From NCBI GenBank assembly GCA_011523795.1, contig WTFY01000006.1:62001-126000 (forward strand): a stretch of 64,000 nt of DNA, in the 5' to 3' direction. Origin of the DNA: Gammaproteobacteria bacterium. Lineage in GTDB: Bacteria; Pseudomonadota; Gammaproteobacteria; UBA4575. Below, one piece after another: positions 17,905-29,601 of the stretch. Positions within the stretch are counted from its first letter, which is position 1, and each line of letters begins with the position of its first letter. The notes under the pieces are model-generated. The model was given only the letters and a program-made list of their open reading frames with translations. It had not been told where the DNA came from and ran no database searches. Position numbers and translations under genes: made by a program.

Positions 17905-18398
17905 CTGAACCCGAATCGGAAAATCTCCTGTCCGAATACGTGCGCGGGGAAATCGAGGCCTGGATGGCGCGCTACCCGGTGGACCGGAAGCAGTCTGCCG
18001 TGCTGGGCGCCCTGCGTGCGCTCCAGCATGAGGATGGGCACCTGGAGGTGGAGAAGATGAACGCGGTGGCCGGGTACCTGGAAATGCCTGCCATTGCCGT
18101 CTATGAAGTCGCCTCCTTCTATTCCATGTTCGAGCTCGAGCCGGTGGGAAAGCACACCCTCTCAGTCTGTACCAACCTGTCCTGCATGCTGTGCGGTGCG
18201 GACGAGATTGTCGAGCACCTCAGGAGCCGGCTGGGGATCGGACCCGGAGAGAGCACGCCTGACGGGAAGTTTTACCTGAAAAACGAGGAGGAATGCCTGG
18301 CCGCATGCTGCGTGGCACCGGTGATGCAGGTCGATCATGTGTACCAGGAGAACCTGACGGTCGAGAAAGTCGACAGGATACTGGAAGAACTGGACTGA
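17901..18398 (+). CDS. nuoE: NADH-quinone oxidoreductase subunit E (24-kDa type)
   Basis: 165 residues, starting with a GTG that overlaps the nuoD stop by 4 nt. The N1a [2Fe-2S] ligands are in [13 protein letters not shown] and [11 protein letters not shown]. The N-terminal helix bundle [19 protein letters not shown] is typical. Part of the NADH dehydrogenase module. Confidence 0.95.
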   Translation: MTEPESENLLSEYVRGEIEAWMARYPVDRKQSAVLGALRALQHEDGHLEVEKMNAVAGYLEMPAIAVYEVASFYSMFELEPVGKHTLSVCTNLSCMLCGADEIVEHLRSRLGIGPGESTPDGKFYLKNEEECLAACCVAPVMQVDHVYQENLTVEKVDRILEELD

Positions 18399-18402
18399 AA
18401 CG

Positions 18403-19704
18403 ATGTTACTCAACGGCGTGTGTTTCGAGACCCTGAAATTTGACCAGCCCTGGACGCTGGAAAATTATCTCGGTATTGGCGGGTATTCCGCCTGGGAGAA
18501 AATCCTGCAGCAGAACATTCCGCCTGCAGACATCGTGGAGCAGGTCAAGGCTTCCGGCCTGAGAGGGCGGGGCGGCGCAGGGTTTCCCACGGGCCTGAAA
18601 TGGAGTTTCATGCCCCGGGACCCGGGTGTGCAGAGCTATATCGTATGCAATTCGGACGAATCCGAGCCGGGTACCTGCAAGGATCGCGACATCCTGAGGT
18701 ACAACCCGCATGCGGTCATCGAGGGTATGGCGATCGCAGCCTATGCCATGGGCGCCTCCGTCGGATACAACTACGTGCGCGGCGAGTTTTTGGATGAGCC
18801 GTACACGCGGTTCACGGACGCTCTGAACGAGGCCTATTCGGCAGGGTACCTGGGGGACCACGTTCTGGGTTCTGAATTTACCTTCTACCTGTATGACACG
18901 CTGGGTGCAGGCGCCTATATCTGCGGCGAGGAGACCGCGCTGCTCGAGTCGCTGGAAGGCAAGAAGGGGCTGCCCAGGTTCAAGCCGCCTTTCCCGGCCA
19001 GCAAGGGCCTGTACGGCAAGCCCACCACGATCAACAACACGGAGACTTTCGCATCGGTACCCAGCATCATTCGAAACGGTGCCGAGTGGTTCAATTCTTT
19101 GGGTGTGGAGAAGAGCGGGGGAACCAAGTGCTTCTCGGTTTCCGGACATGTGAACAGGCCTGGAAATTTCGAAGTCCCGCTCGGCACGCCATTTTCGCAA
19201 CTGCTCGAACTGGCTGGAGGGATGCGCGACGGACATTCACTCAAGGCGGTGATTCCCGGAGGTTCATCCGTGCCGGTTGTGCCGGGCGAAGTCATGCTGG
19301 AAACGAACATGGATTATGAATCGATTGCCCGTGCAGGCTCCCTGCTGGGGTCGGGGGCGGTCGTGGTCATGGATGAGACTACCGACATGGTCAGGGTTTT
19401 GCAGCGCATCTCGCGATTTTACTTTGCCGAATCCTGCGGACAGTGTACGCCCTGCAGGGAAGGCACCGGCTGGCTGTACCGGATGATCAGCCGCATCATT
19501 GAAGGCCAGGGCAGGCTCGAAGACATGGACAAGCTGGATGATGTGGCGCACAAGATCGAGGGCAGGACCATCTGCGCGCTGGGCGATGCGGCCGCCATGC
19601 CGGTTCGCAGCTTCATCCGCCATTACCGTGCCGAATTCGAACACTACATCGAGCATGGGCGCAGCATGCTGGACGCCTCACCCTCCAGTGAAAAGGCAGC
19701 CTGA
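18403..19704 (+). CDS. nuoF: NADH-quinone oxidoreductase subunit F (NADH/FMN binding)
   Basis: 433 residues. The NADH loop [18 protein letters not shown], the FMN-region sequence [15 protein letters not shown] and the N3 cluster [15 protein letters not shown] are intact. It oxidises NADH and reduces FMN. Only 4 nt separate it from nuoE. Confidence 0.97.
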   Translation: MLLNGVCFETLKFDQPWTLENYLGIGGYSAWEKILQQNIPPADIVEQVKASGLRGRGGAGFPTGLKWSFMPRDPGVQSYIVCNSDESEPGTCKDRDILRYNPHAVIEGMAIAAYAMGASVGYNYVRGEFLDEPYTRFTDALNEAYSAGYLGDHVLGSEFTFYLYDTLGAGAYICGEETALLESLEGKKGLPRFKPPFPASKGLYGKPTTINNTETFASVPSIIRNGAEWFNSLGVEKSGGTKCFSVSGHVNRPGNFEVPLGTPFSQLLELAGGMRDGHSLKAVIPGGSSVPVVPGEVMLETNMDYESIARAGSLLGSGAVVVMDETTDMVRVLQRISRFYFAESCGQCTPCREGTGWLYRMISRIIEGQGRLEDMDKLDDVAHKIEGRTICALGDAAAMPVRSFIRHYRAEFEHYIEHGRSMLDASPSSEKAA

Positions 19705-19707
19705 AAC

Positions 19708-22107
19708 ATGGATCGTGAGCAGATAGCCGAAGAACTGGTTCCGCTGTTTATTGACGATCGCGAGGTGCATGCCTGCAGGGGGGCCATGCTGATCGAGGTG
19801 GCGGACCAGCATGGCATCCGCATTCCGCGATTCTGCTACCACAAAAAGCTCTCGGTTGCCGCCAACTGCCGCATGTGCATGGTGGAAGTCGAAAAGGCAC
19901 CCAAGGCGTTGCCTGCCTGCGCGACACCCGTGACCGAGGGGATGAAGGTATACACCCGCTCCCCGGTGGCCCTGGATGCCCAGAAAAGCACCATGGAGTT
20001 CTTGCTGATCAACCACCCGCTGGATTGCCCCGTGTGCGACCAGGGGGGAGAGTGTGAATTGCAGGATACCGCCATGGGATTCGGCCAGGGGATTTCACGT
20101 TACACGGAAAGGAAACGCGTGGTCGCGGACAAGGACCTGGGTCCACTGGTGTCCACGGACATGACGCGCTGCATTCACTGCACGCGCTGTGTGCGGTTCG
20201 GCAGCGAGATCGCCGGCATCCAGGAACTGGGAGCCACCGGGCGGGGCGAGTTCATGGAAATAGGCACGTTCGTCGAACGCTCGCTCAGTTCCGAGCTGTC
20301 CGGGAATGTCATCGATGTCTGTCCGGTGGGAGCCCTGAACGCCAAGCCGTCGCGCATGCAAGCCCGCTCATGGGAGATGCTGCAGTTTCCGGGCATTGCC
20401 CCGCATGACGCGGTCGGTTCCAACATTTACCTGCACCTGCTCCGAGGACAGGTGATGCGTGTGGTCCCGCGTGAGAATGATGCCGTGAACGAGACCTGGA
20501 TTTCTGACCGAGACCGGTTCAGTTACGAGGGACTGCATGCCCAGGACCGGGTCCTGCAGCCCCTGGTGCGGGGTGACAAGGGATGGCAGGAAAGCGACTG
20601 GATGGGCAGCCTGCAACTCGTGGCACGGCAAATCAGGCATTGCCCGCCGGACCAGGCCGGTGTGCTGGCCGCCCCGCATTCCACCCTGGAAGAGCTGTAC
20701 CTGCTCCAGAAGCTGTTCCGCAGCATCGGGGTTCACAACATCGATCATCGTGTACGCCAGACGGATTTTGCAGACCAGGAGGGCATGCCCCTGTTTCCGT
20801 GCCTGGGGCAGTCCCTGGAATCCATCGAACACAATGATGCGGTTTTCCTGGTCGGCAGCGACATCCGGTTCGAACAACCCATGGTTGCGCACAGGATGCG
20901 CAAGGCTGCCGCCCGGGGCGGCCAGGTCGTATCCCTCAATCCCCGGGAATTCGATTTCCATTTTGCCTCGCAGCATACCTGGGGCCTGGCTCCCCAGTAC
21001 TGGCCGTATGCCTTGGCGGAGGTTGCAAAATGCCTGGGTGGTGAAAACGCATCGGGCGGACTTATGCCTGCCCTGAACCGGCTGGTTGCCAAGGTGTCCG
21101 TTTCCGCGTATGCGCAGCACATCGCAGACCTGCTGCAAAATGCCGAACGTGCAGGTATTTTCATGGGCGCCATGGCGGATGCCCACCCGCAGGCCTCGGC
21201 CCTGCGCGCCCTGACTCATTTTATTGCGGGCCAGGCCGATGCAGGTTTCGGGATGCTTCCCCAGGCCGGAAATTCTGCCGGGGCCTGGTTGAGCGGTGTA
21301 CTCCCGCATCGCTTGCCGGCAGGCGTGCCTACTACGCAGCCGGGCCTGGATGCGGCAGAAATGCTGGCCCATCCCATGAAACTCTTCGTGCTGTTCAACC
21401 TGGAACCCGAGTTTGACTTTGCCAGTGCACCGGCTGCCCTGCAGGCCATGCGTGATGCCGAGTTCGTGGTGGTGTTTTCTCCCTATGTTACCGAGGAGAT
21501 GAAGGGTTACGCGGACGTAGTCCTTCCGCTCGCGACTTTTGCGGAAACCGAGGGGACGTACGTAAATGCCGAAGGACGGTGGCAGACCGTGGGACGCGCA
21601 GTACCGGCACCCGGGCAGGCCCGCCCGGCCTGGCGCGTACTGCGGGTGCTGGCTGACTGCCTGAACCTGCAGGGCATGGCTTACCGGTCAGTCCAGCAGG
21701 TTCTCGAAGAAATCAGGTTGCAGGTTTCACAGCGGGCCAAGCCCCAGGACAGCCGGTATGTCCCGGGAACTGTCAGCGAGCCGGATACCCTGCAAGGCGT
21801 GTACCGCGTGTCCGGCATACCGGCCTATGCTACGGACCATGTCGTACGGCGTGCGGATTCCCTGCAAAATACCCCGCTTGCCCCCCCGCCGCATGTTGCA
21901 ATGTGCGAACAGCAGGCAAGCGAGTTCGGTGTACTCGGCCATCGGAAGGTGCGGGTCGTGCAGGAAGACCAGGAGACCGAGCTCGACCTGCATCTCGATC
22001 CGGGGGTTCCCATGCATTGCGTGTGGATACAAAAAAGTGCGCGGCATGTGGATGAGCTGGGCCGCGACGTGGCACAGGTAGACGTGCGAAGGTGTGCCCA
22101 TGACTGA
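19708..22107 (+). CDS. nuoG: NADH-quinone oxidoreductase subunit G
   Basis: 799 residues with an N-terminal ferredoxin-like part holding the cysteine sets [34 protein letters not shown] and [16 protein letters not shown] for clusters N1b, N4 and N5. A large molybdopterin-oxidoreductase-like region without cofactor function follows ([20 protein letters not shown]). The C-terminus (about 690-799) is a longer, less conserved extension. The stop overlaps the nuoH start. Confidence 0.96.
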   Translation: MDREQIAEELVPLFIDDREVHACRGAMLIEVADQHGIRIPRFCYHKKLSVAANCRMCMVEVEKAPKALPACATPVTEGMKVYTRSPVALDAQKSTMEFLLINHPLDCPVCDQGGECELQDTAMGFGQGISRYTERKRVVADKDLGPLVSTDMTRCIHCTRCVRFGSEIAGIQELGATGRGEFMEIGTFVERSLSSELSGNVIDVCPVGALNAKPSRMQARSWEMLQFPGIAPHDAVGSNIYLHLLRGQVMRVVPRENDAVNETWISDRDRFSYEGLHAQDRVLQPLVRGDKGWQESDWMGSLQLVARQIRHCPPDQAGVLAAPHSTLEELYLLQKLFRSIGVHNIDHRVRQTDFADQEGMPLFPCLGQSLESIEHNDAVFLVGSDIRFEQPMVAHRMRKAAARGGQVVSLNPREFDFHFASQHTWGLAPQYWPYALAEVAKCLGGENASGGLMPALNRLVAKVSVSAYAQHIADLLQNAERAGIFMGAMADAHPQASALRALTHFIAGQADAGFGMLPQAGNSAGAWLSGVLPHRLPAGVPTTQPGLDAAEMLAHPMKLFVLFNLEPEFDFASAPAALQAMRDAEFVVVFSPYVTEEMKGYADVVLPLATFAETEGTYVNAEGRWQTVGRAVPAPGQARPAWRVLRVLADCLNLQGMAYRSVQQVLEEIRLQVSQRAKPQDSRYVPGTVSEPDTLQGVYRVSGIPAYATDHVVRRADSLQNTPLAPPPHVAMCEQQASEFGVLGHRKVRVVQEDQETELDLHLDPGVPMHCVWIQKSARHVDELGRDVAQVDVRRCAHD

Positions 22108-23164
22108 ATGGTGGATTGAATTGACCTCTCCCGTGCCCCACGTGTTGCTCGTTTCCGCTTACATGCTCGTGTTCATGCTGGTGCTCATCGGCTGCGTGGC
22201 CTATGTCACGTTTGCGGAGCGCAAGGTGCTTGGGTTCATGCAGGTGCGTGTCGGACCCAACCGGGTGGGCCCGAGAGGCCTGGGCCAGCCCATCGCCGAT
22301 GCTTTCAAGCTGATGTTCAAGGAGATGATCCTGCCCCGTGATGCAGATCGTTTCCTGTTCCGGGTTGCCCCCCTGCTGTCCATGACGCCTGCGCTTGCCG
22401 CCTGGGCGGTCATTCCGTTCTCGGAAAACCTGAGGTTTGCCGACATCAATGCAGGCCTGCTGTATATACTGGCCATGACCTCGCTGGGCGTATATGGCGT
22501 AATCATCGCCGGCTGGGCGTCCAACTCCAAGTATGCGCTGCTCGGTTCCCTGCGCTCGGCGGCACAGATCGTCGCGTATGAGATCGCGATGGGGTTCGCG
22601 CTTGTGGGAGTGCTGATGGCAAGCGGCAGCCTCAGGCTGGGCGACATTGTCGGCGCACAGCAGGGAAGTGTCCTGAACTGGTACTGGCTGCCGTTATTGC
22701 CACTGTTCCTCACGTACCTGATTTCGGGTGTCGCCGAGACGAACCGGGCCCCGTTTGACGTGGTGGAAGGCGAATCTGAGATCGTTGCCGGCTTTCATGT
22801 CGAGTACTCGGGGATGGGTTTTGCCGTATTTTTTCTCGCCGAGTATGCAAACATCATACTGATTTCGGGCCTCACGGCATTACTGTTTCTTGGAGGCTGG
22901 CTCAGCCCCCTGGAAGGAATCGTACCCGAAAGCGTCCTGCATGTGCCCTACCTGGGTCCGGTACTGGCTTCCGGCCCCCACTGGTTCGTGGCCAAGACCT
23001 GCTTTTTCATCTTTTGCTTCCTGTGGTTTCGCGCCACGTTCCCGCGGTACCGCTATGACCAGATCATGCGGCTCGGCTGGAAAGTCCTGCTGCCGCTGAC
23101 ACTGGTCTGGATATTTGTTGAAGGCGTGTTGCTTTACTTTGAGCTTCCGCCCTGGTTTGACTAG
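22100..23164 (+). CDS. nuoH: NADH-quinone oxidoreductase subunit H
   Basis: The ATG at 22100 has GAAGGTG 5 nt before it. The 354-residue protein has about eight transmembrane helices and the quinone-channel motifs [20 protein letters not shown] and [20 protein letters not shown]. It connects the peripheral arm to the proton-pumping arm. Confidence 0.96.
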   Translation: MTEWWIELTSPVPHVLLVSAYMLVFMLVLIGCVAYVTFAERKVLGFMQVRVGPNRVGPRGLGQPIADAFKLMFKEMILPRDADRFLFRVAPLLSMTPALAAWAVIPFSENLRFADINAGLLYILAMTSLGVYGVIIAGWASNSKYALLGSLRSAAQIVAYEIAMGFALVGVLMASGSLRLGDIVGAQQGSVLNWYWLPLLPLFLTYLISGVAETNRAPFDVVEGESEIVAGFHVEYSGMGFAVFFLAEYANIILISGLTALLFLGGWLSPLEGIVPESVLHVPYLGPVLASGPHWFVAKTCFFIFCFLWFRATFPRYRYDQIMRLGWKVLLPLTLVWIFVEGVLLYFELPPWFD

Positions 23165-23174
23165 GCAGGCACCG

Positions 23175-23663
23175 ATGAACAGGATCAGGAACCTCATTCG
23201 CAGCTTTACCTTGTCGGAACTTCTGAACGGGATGCGGCTGACAGGCAGGCGTTTCGCGTCCAGGAAGTTTACTGTGCAGTATCCCGAGGAGAAGACTCCG
23301 CAGTCTCCGCGCTTTCGCGGCTTGCATGCGTTGCGCGAGTATCCCAACGGAGAGGAGCGCTGCATAGGCTGCAAGCTTTGCGAGGCGGTCTGTCCTGCCC
23401 TTGCCATCACGATCGATACCGAGGAACGCGAAGACGGGAGCCGCCGCACGACCCGGTATGACATCGACTTGTTCAAGTGCGTGTACTGCGGGTTTTGCGA
23501 GGAGGCCTGTCCGGTGGATGCCGTCGTCGAAACCAGGATATTCGAGTACGCATTTTTTGAAAGGGGCGAGCAGGTCATGACGAAGGAAATGCTGCTGGAG
23601 GTGGGCAGGAAACACGAGGCCCAGATCGCCGAAGACCGCAAGCCCGGGTCATTGGATCACTAG
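23175..23663 (+). CDS. nuoI: NADH-quinone oxidoreductase subunit I (2x[4Fe-4S])
   Basis: 162 residues from the ATG at 23175, 10 nt after the nuoH stop. Two ferredoxin motifs, [15 protein letters not shown] and [15 protein letters not shown], bind clusters N6a and N6b. The preceding [19 protein letters not shown] is typical of the subunit. Confidence 0.97.
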   Translation: MNRIRNLIRSFTLSELLNGMRLTGRRFASRKFTVQYPEEKTPQSPRFRGLHALREYPNGEERCIGCKLCEAVCPALAITIDTEEREDGSRRTTRYDIDLFKCVYCGFCEEACPVDAVVETRIFEYAFFERGEQVMTKEMLLEVGRKHEAQIAEDRKPGSLDH

Positions 23664-23678
23664 ATACAGTAGGAACCC

Positions 23679-24266
23679 ATGCTGGTACAGAGCGCAGTTT
23701 TCTATTTTTTTGCAACGGTACTGGTGCTGTCGGCGCTCGCCATGATCACGGTTCGAAACCCTGTGCATGCGGTCCTGTTCCTGGTGCTTGCATTTTTTAC
23801 CAGTGCCGCGATCTGGCTGTTGCTCGAAGCGGAGTTTCTGGGGATCACCCTGGTGCTGGTGTATGTCGGTGCGGTCATGGTGCTGTTCCTGTTTGTGGTC
23901 ATGATGCTGGACATCAATCTTGCCAGGATGCGTGCGGGCTTTGCGCGTTACCTGCCGGTAGGGCTTCTGGTAGGTGCGGCCATGGCTGCGGAAATGATCG
24001 TGATCCTGAACACACCGGCGTTTGACCGGCCGAGGCCTGAACCCAAGGCTCCAGATCACAGCAACACGCAGGAACTGGGGGAACTCCTGTTTACCGAATA
24101 CGTGTACCCGTTTGAACTGGCAGGGGTCATATTGCTGGTGGCCATTGTTGCAGCCATCACGCTGACGCTGCGCCGGCGTGAACGTGCCAAGAGCCAGCGT
24201 CCTTCAAAGCAGGTCAGAGTGGATAAAAAAGACCGGGTACGACTGGTTTCCATGGATTCCGAATAG
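23679..24266 (+). CDS. nuoJ: NADH-quinone oxidoreductase subunit J
   Basis: 195 residues, five transmembrane helices. [20 protein letters not shown] and [20 protein letters not shown] include the conserved pi-bulge helix 3. A basic hydrophilic tail of about 35 residues follows the last helix. Membrane-arm subunit. Confidence 0.95.
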   Translation: MLVQSAVFYFFATVLVLSALAMITVRNPVHAVLFLVLAFFTSAAIWLLLEAEFLGITLVLVYVGAVMVLFLFVVMMLDINLARMRAGFARYLPVGLLVGAAMAAEMIVILNTPAFDRPRPEPKAPDHSNTQELGELLFTEYVYPFELAGVILLVAIVAAITLTLRRRERAKSQRPSKQVRVDKKDRVRLVSMDSE

Positions 24267-24298
24267 GCGGGATTGCCAGCCAAGAGACAAGGATCAGC

Positions 24299-24604
24299 AT
24301 GATAACCCTTACACATTTTCTCGCGCTCGGTGCCATTCTTTTTTCCCTCGGCGTGGCGGGCATCTTCCTGAACAGGAAAAATGTGATTCTCCTGCTGATG
24401 GCGATCGAGCTGATGCTGCTGGCCGTGAACATGAACTTCATCGCTTTTTCACATTATTTGGACGATCTGGCAGGACAGGTGTTCGTGTTCTTCATTCTCA
24501 CGGTGTCTGCTGCGGAGGCGGCGATCGGGCTTGCCATACTGGTCGTGCTTTACCGTGTTCGCCAGACCATCAATGTACAGGATCTTGAGAGCCTGAAAGG
24601 CTAG
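24299..24604 (+). CDS. nuoK: NADH-quinone oxidoreductase subunit K
   Basis: 101 residues, three transmembrane helices, MrpC-like. The conserved membrane glutamates are in [16 protein letters not shown] and [14 protein letters not shown]. It carries a step of the proton path. Confidence 0.96.
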   Translation: MITLTHFLALGAILFSLGVAGIFLNRKNVILLLMAIELMLLAVNMNFIAFSHYLDDLAGQVFVFFILTVSAAEAAIGLAILVVLYRVRQTINVQDLESLKG

Positions 24605-24619
24605 CTAGCCGAGAGACCA

Positions 24620-26566
24620 GTGAAAACGCTTTGCCTGATCATAGTATTGTCGCCGCTGGCCGGGGCCCTGGCTGCAGGCCTGCTGGGCCGGCAGATCGGC
24701 CGTGCGGGCTCGCACTGGGTCACGATCGCGGGGGTGCTGGTATCTTTTGTCCTGAGCCTGCTCGTATTCTGGCAGGTCGTGGCGGTTGGTTCGGGGCCGG
24801 TTTCTATCGACGTCTACGAATGGCTGAGCCTCGGAAGCCTGGTATTCAAGATCGGCTTCCTGGTGGACTCGCTGACGGTCATCATGATGGTTGTCGTGAC
24901 ATTCGTATCCCTGATGGTGCACGTCTATACCATCGGGTACATGCGTGACGACCCCGGTTACCAGCGGTTCTTCTCCTATATTTCCCTGTTCACGTTCTCG
25001 ATGCTGATGCTGGTCATGGCCAATAATTTCCTGCAGCTGTTTTTCGGCTGGGAAGCCGTGGGCCTCGTGTCTTATCTCCTGATCGGCTTCTGGTACACCC
25101 GGGAGTCTGCAATCTTTGCCAACCTGAAGGCGTTTCTCGTCAACCGGGTGGGGGATCTCGGGTTTCTGCTGGGCATTGCAGCGGTACTGGCAGTTTTCAA
25201 TAGCCTGGATTACCAGAGCGTTTTCGCTCAGGCACCGGATGCGCTTGGGCAGACGATCGCGCTGAGCGAAAGCATCCAGTGGCCGGCCATGACGGTGATC
25301 TGCCTGCTGCTGTTTGTCGGGGCCATGGGAAAATCCGCCCAGGTTCCCCTGCACGTGTGGCTGCCCGATTCCATGGAAGGTCCGACCCCGATCTCTGCAC
25401 TGATTCATGCCGCGACCATGGTGACCGCCGGCATCTTCATGGTGGCCCGCATGTCACCCCTGTTCGAACTCAGCGACATGGCGCTTTCGGTGATTCTCGT
25501 CATCGGGGCCCTGACTGCATTTTCCATGGGTCTCGTGGGCATCGTGCAGAACGACATCAAGCGGGTGGTGGCCTACTCGACGCTCTCGCAACTGGGCTAC
25601 ATGACGGTCGCACTCGGGGCTTCTGCCTATTCGGCTGCGATATTCCACCTGTTCACGCATGCGTTCTTCAAGGCCCTGCTGTTTCTGGCTGCAGGCTCCG
25701 TGATCGTGGCCCTGCATCATGAACAGGACCTTCGCAACATGGGCGGTTTGCGCAGGCGGATGCCGATTACGTACTGGACGGCGTTGATCGGTACGCTGGC
25801 GCTGGCAGGATTTCCAGGTTTTTCCGGGTTTTTCTCCAAGGACACCATCATCGAGGCGGTGCGCCACACGCACATTCCGGGTGCCGGGTTTGCCTACGTG
25901 CTGGTACTGGCAGGTGTATTCGTGACTGCCTTTTATTCGTTCAGGCTGCTGTTTCTCGTGTTTCACGGCAAGAGCAGGGTGAACACCGAGGTGGAGAGCC
26001 ATGTCAGGGAATCTCCTGCAGTCATCACGGTGCCGCTGGTCATGCTGGCGATTCCTTCGGTATTTGCAGGCTTGCTGATAGGACCGCTGGTATTCGGGGA
26101 TTTCTTTGCGCAGAGCCTGTTCGTGGCGGACAGGCATGGCGGTCTGGCGGAACTGCAGTCCGGTTATCACGGGGTGCTGTCATTCGTCCTGCACGGCTTG
26201 CAGGGCATGGCGGTCTGGCTGGCCCTTGCAGGGATACTCTGCGCCTGGTGGGTCTATCTGAAACAGCCGGAACTTGCGCGGTGGGGAAAACAGAGATTGG
26301 CTCCGCTGCACAGGATGCTGGAATACAAGTACGGATTCGATGAATTCTACCAGGGGTTTTTCGCCCGAGGTACGCGTGGCCTGGGGCAGGTCTGCGACCG
26401 CTTTGGAGATCGCCTGCTGATCGATGGCCTCATCGTCAATGGTACAGCCAGACTGGTGAACTGGTTCTCCCTGAGGATCCGTAACGTGCAGACCGGCTAT
26501 CTGTACCATTATGCCTTCACGATGATCCTTGGCCTGCTGATCATGCTCGGAATCCGGTTTTTGTAG
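24620..26566 (+). CDS. nuoL: NADH-quinone oxidoreductase subunit L (antiporter-like)
   Basis: 648 residues starting at a GTG. Family motifs seen are FFGWEAVGLVSYLLIGFW, GAMGKSAQVPLHVWLPDSME with the key lysine, PTPISALIHAATMVTAGIFM and FFKALLFLAAGS. The last about 120 residues include the long lateral helix and final membrane helix. It is the distal proton-pumping subunit. Confidence 0.97.
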   Translation: MKTLCLIIVLSPLAGALAAGLLGRQIGRAGSHWVTIAGVLVSFVLSLLVFWQVVAVGSGPVSIDVYEWLSLGSLVFKIGFLVDSLTVIMMVVVTFVSLMVHVYTIGYMRDDPGYQRFFSYISLFTFSMLMLVMANNFLQLFFGWEAVGLVSYLLIGFWYTRESAIFANLKAFLVNRVGDLGFLLGIAAVLAVFNSLDYQSVFAQAPDALGQTIALSESIQWPAMTVICLLLFVGAMGKSAQVPLHVWLPDSMEGPTPISALIHAATMVTAGIFMVARMSPLFELSDMALSVILVIGALTAFSMGLVGIVQNDIKRVVAYSTLSQLGYMTVALGASAYSAAIFHLFTHAFFKALLFLAAGSVIVALHHEQDLRNMGGLRRRMPITYWTALIGTLALAGFPGFSGFFSKDTIIEAVRHTHIPGAGFAYVLVLAGVFVTAFYSFRLLFLVFHGKSRVNTEVESHVRESPAVITVPLVMLAIPSVFAGLLIGPLVFGDFFAQSLFVADRHGGLAELQSGYHGVLSFVLHGLQGMAVWLALAGILCAWWVYLKQPELARWGKQRLAPLHRMLEYKYGFDEFYQGFFARGTRGLGQVCDRFGDRLLIDGLIVNGTARLVNWFSLRIRNVQTGYLYHYAFTMILGLLIMLGIRFL

Positions 26567-26572
26567 AAGCGC

Positions 26573-28084
26573 ATGTCAGGTTCATTTCCCATGCTGAGTC
26601 TGCTGATCTGGCTGCCGATAGCCGGAGGCCTGCTGGCCATCCCTGCAGGAAGGGTTTCGGTGCATGCGGTGCGATGGCTGGCCCTGCTTGTTGCCGTGGC
26701 GACGTTCTTGGCAAGTATCTCGCTGCTGTTCGGGTTTGATGCCAAGCAGCATGCCATGCAGTTCAGCGAGCACGTTCCCTGGATCCGGGCATTCGATGTG
26801 TACTACTCGCTGGGTGTCGACGGGATATCAGTTCCCCTGATACTGCTTACCACCGTCATCACCGTTCTTGTGGTGATCGCCGGATGGGAAATTGCCCCGG
26901 GCCGAATCGGTGAATATTTCGCTGCGTTCCTGGTCCTGGAAGGCCTGATGATTGGTGTCTTCTGCGCACTGGATGCCGTTCTCTTCTATGTCTTTTTTGA
27001 GGGCATGCTGATTCCGATGTTCCTGATCATCGGGATATGGGGCGGACCCCGCAGGGTATATGCGACCGTAAAGTTCTTCCTGTACACGTTCTTCGGTTCG
27101 ATTTTCCTGCTCGTGGCACTGGTTTACCTCTACCTGCAGGCCGGCACGTTCGAGATTGCACAGCTGCAGCAGTTTCACCTTACTGCCCGCGAGCAGTACC
27201 TGGTATTCCTGGCCTTCCTGATTGCGTTTGCCGTCAAGATTCCCATGTGGCCTGTTCACACCTGGTTGCCGGATGCGCATGTCGAGGCACCGACCGGTGG
27301 CTCGGTCGTGCTGGCGGCAATCCTGCTGAAGGTAGGGGGGTACGGGTTCCTGCGATTCAGCCTTCCCATGGCCTCTTATGCCAGCAGCAAGCTGGCCATT
27401 GTCATCATTGCCGCTTCGCTCATTGCAATCGTCTACATCGGCCTGGTGGCCCTGGTTCAGCGTGACATGAAAAAACTGATCGCCTATTCGTCCATTGCCC
27501 ATATGGGGTTTGTCACGCTTGGATTCTTTGTGATCTTTGCACTGTTCAACCGGGCCGATGCTTCGGCGGCCATGGCTGTGCAGGGAGGTATGGTCCAGAT
27601 GATCTCGCATGGATTCATTTCAGGAGCCATGTTCCTGTGCGTGGGGGTGCTGTATGACCGGATACACAGCAGGCAGATTGCAGACTACGGGGGCGTGGTC
27701 CACAGCATGCCGATATTTGCGACATTTTTTGTGATCTTTGCCATGGCTAACGTAGGCCTTCCGGGCACCTCGGGGTTTGTAGGCGAACTCATGGTGATCC
27801 TGGCAAGTTTCAAGGCCAATGTATGGTATGCCGTTCTTGCGGCCTTGACCCTGGTGGTCGGTGCCGCATACACCCTCTGGATGATAAAGCGGGTCGTGTT
27901 CGGTGCCCCGGGAAATGAACGCGTGGCTGCCATGACGGATTTGAACGGCAGGGAGTTTTTCTGCTTGCTGGTGCTGACCCTGCTGGTACTGTGGCTTGGC
28001 CTGTGGCCTGCGCCACTGATTGAATTGATGGATGCATCAGTGGGCCATTTGCTCCAGCAGTCACAACTGGTCAATCTCAGGTGA
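26573..28084 (+). CDS. nuoM: NADH-quinone oxidoreductase subunit M (antiporter-like)
   Basis: 503 residues, about 14 transmembrane helices. FEGMLIPMFLIIGIWGGPRR, FAVKIPMWPVHTWLPDAHVE and APTGGSVVLAAILLKVGGYG are diagnostic. Six nt from nuoL; its stop overlaps the GTG at 28081. Confidence 0.97.
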   Translation: MSGSFPMLSLLIWLPIAGGLLAIPAGRVSVHAVRWLALLVAVATFLASISLLFGFDAKQHAMQFSEHVPWIRAFDVYYSLGVDGISVPLILLTTVITVLVVIAGWEIAPGRIGEYFAAFLVLEGLMIGVFCALDAVLFYVFFEGMLIPMFLIIGIWGGPRRVYATVKFFLYTFFGSIFLLVALVYLYLQAGTFEIAQLQQFHLTAREQYLVFLAFLIAFAVKIPMWPVHTWLPDAHVEAPTGGSVVLAAILLKVGGYGFLRFSLPMASYASSKLAIVIIAASLIAIVYIGLVALVQRDMKKLIAYSSIAHMGFVTLGFFVIFALFNRADASAAMAVQGGMVQMISHGFISGAMFLCVGVLYDRIHSRQIADYGGVVHSMPIFATFFVIFAMANVGLPGTSGFVGELMVILASFKANVWYAVLAALTLVVGAAYTLWMIKRVVFGAPGNERVAAMTDLNGREFFCLLVLTLLVLWLGLWPAPLIELMDASVGHLLQQSQLVNLR

Positions 28085-28089
28085 ACGGC

Positions 28090-29526
28090 ATGGAAAGTTT
28101 AGGTGCAGACGTGATGCTGGCGTTACCCGAGGTTATCCTGCTGGGTGCAGCCTCGACGGTGCTCGTCCTGAGCCTTTATGCGGGAAGGGCCGGCGAAGCA
28201 CTGGCGTTCTGGTCCAGCCTGGCTGTGTTGGGTGCCGTTGCCGTGCTGGTCGGGTTCACGACCACGCCGCAGGAAACCTTTGCATTTGGAAGCCTGTATA
28301 TCCATGACCCGCTCGCGGTGGCGGTCAAGCTGTTTGCATGCCTGACTGCAGCGGTCGTATTCATGTATGCGCGCCCCTACCTGCAACAGCGTTCCCACGC
28401 CAGGCCGGAATTCTATGTTCTCGGGCTGTTTGCCACCCTGGGTGTACTGGTAATGGCTTCGGCCCATAATTTCATCCTGGTTTATCTGGGACTGGAACTT
28501 CTCTCCCTGTGCCTGTATGCGCTCGTGGTATTCGAGCGTGACTCCAGTGATGCCTCGGAAGCGGCGATAAAGTATTTTGTACTCGGTGCTATCGCATCAG
28601 GCATGCTGCTCTATGGCATGTCCATCCTGTACGGGCTGACGGGAAGCCTGGACCTGGCCGAAATCAGTGCACACTTGGGGAGCAGGACCACAGACAGTAT
28701 TGCACTGGTGTTTGCACTGGCCTTTATCGTGGTGGGCCTGGCCTTTAAATTTGGTGCCGTGCCCTTCCACATGTGGGTACCGGATGTCTATCACGGTGCC
28801 CCGACGGCGGTTACCCTTTTTATCGCCACGATGCCGAAACTTGCTGCATTCGTAATGACCATTCGCCTGTTAAGCAATGGTCTCCAGGAATTGCTTACAG
28901 ATTGGCAGCAAATGCTGGTGGTGGTGACGGTCTTGTCAGTGATATTTGGAAACGTCATCGCCATTGCACAGAGCAATATCAAGCGCATGCTGGCCTATTC
29001 GGCCATTTCCCATATAGGCTTTATCCTGCTGGGAATATTGTCGGGTTCGGACTTTGGCTATGCGGCCGCACTGTTCTATACGGTCATCTACGTCTTGATG
29101 GCTGCCGGTGCATTTGGCGTACTGGTACTGTTTGCCAGTCAGGGCAGGAGCATGGACAGGCTTGTGGACCTGAAGGGACTGGGCAAGAGCAGCCCATGGT
29201 TCGCACTGATCATGCTGTTGCTGATGTTTTCCATGGCAGGGGTTCCGTTGACAGTCGGTTTTTACGCCAAGCTGTATATTCTGCAAAGCCTGGTTCAAGA
29301 CGGCATGCTGTGGCTGGCGATTCTGGCAATCGTGATGTCCGTGATCGGAGCGTTTTATTATCTGCGCGTGGTCAAGTACATGTATTTCGATGAACCGGAT
29401 GAGCAACTGCATGTCCGGGGGCCGGGTCTGGCCCAAGCCGCTCTGTCTGTCAACGGGTTACTGGTGATTGTCCTGTTTGTATTTCCTAATACCCTGCTTG
29501 ATTATTGCGTGCGGGTATTGAACTGA
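28090..29526 (+). CDS. nuoN: NADH-quinone oxidoreductase subunit N (antiporter-like)
   Basis: 478 residues from the ATG at 28090, which has AGGTGA 5 nt before it; a GTG at 28081 overlapping nuoM is the alternative. Motifs are YLGLELLSLCLYALVVFERD, FKFGAVPFHMWVPDVYHGAP and SNIKRMLAYSAISHIGF. Last gene of the operon, 75 nt before the tRNA gene. Confidence 0.96.
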   Translation: MESLGADVMLALPEVILLGAASTVLVLSLYAGRAGEALAFWSSLAVLGAVAVLVGFTTTPQETFAFGSLYIHDPLAVAVKLFACLTAAVVFMYARPYLQQRSHARPEFYVLGLFATLGVLVMASAHNFILVYLGLELLSLCLYALVVFERDSSDASEAAIKYFVLGAIASGMLLYGMSILYGLTGSLDLAEISAHLGSRTTDSIALVFALAFIVVGLAFKFGAVPFHMWVPDVYHGAPTAVTLFIATMPKLAAFVMTIRLLSNGLQELLTDWQQMLVVVTVLSVIFGNVIAIAQSNIKRMLAYSAISHIGFILLGILSGSDFGYAAALFYTVIYVLMAAGAFGVLVLFASQGRSMDRLVDLKGLGKSSPWFALIMLLLMFSMAGVPLTVGFYAKLYILQSLVQDGMLWLAILAIVMSVIGAFYYLRVVKYMYFDEPDEQLHVRGPGLAQAALSVNGLLVIVLFVFPNTLLDYCVRVLN

Positions 29527-29601
29527 AGCGTGCCATGCGTCTTCGGTGGGCCGGTAACCGCTTGAGATGTACGGGTCGAGCCAGTAAACTTCACTTCCTG
29601 A

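Noticed and set aside
15029-29526. Long open frames antisense to the nuo genes, some over 200 codons
   Set aside because: They mirror GC-rich codon use of clearly functional genes, have no ribosome sites and no family-like sequence.
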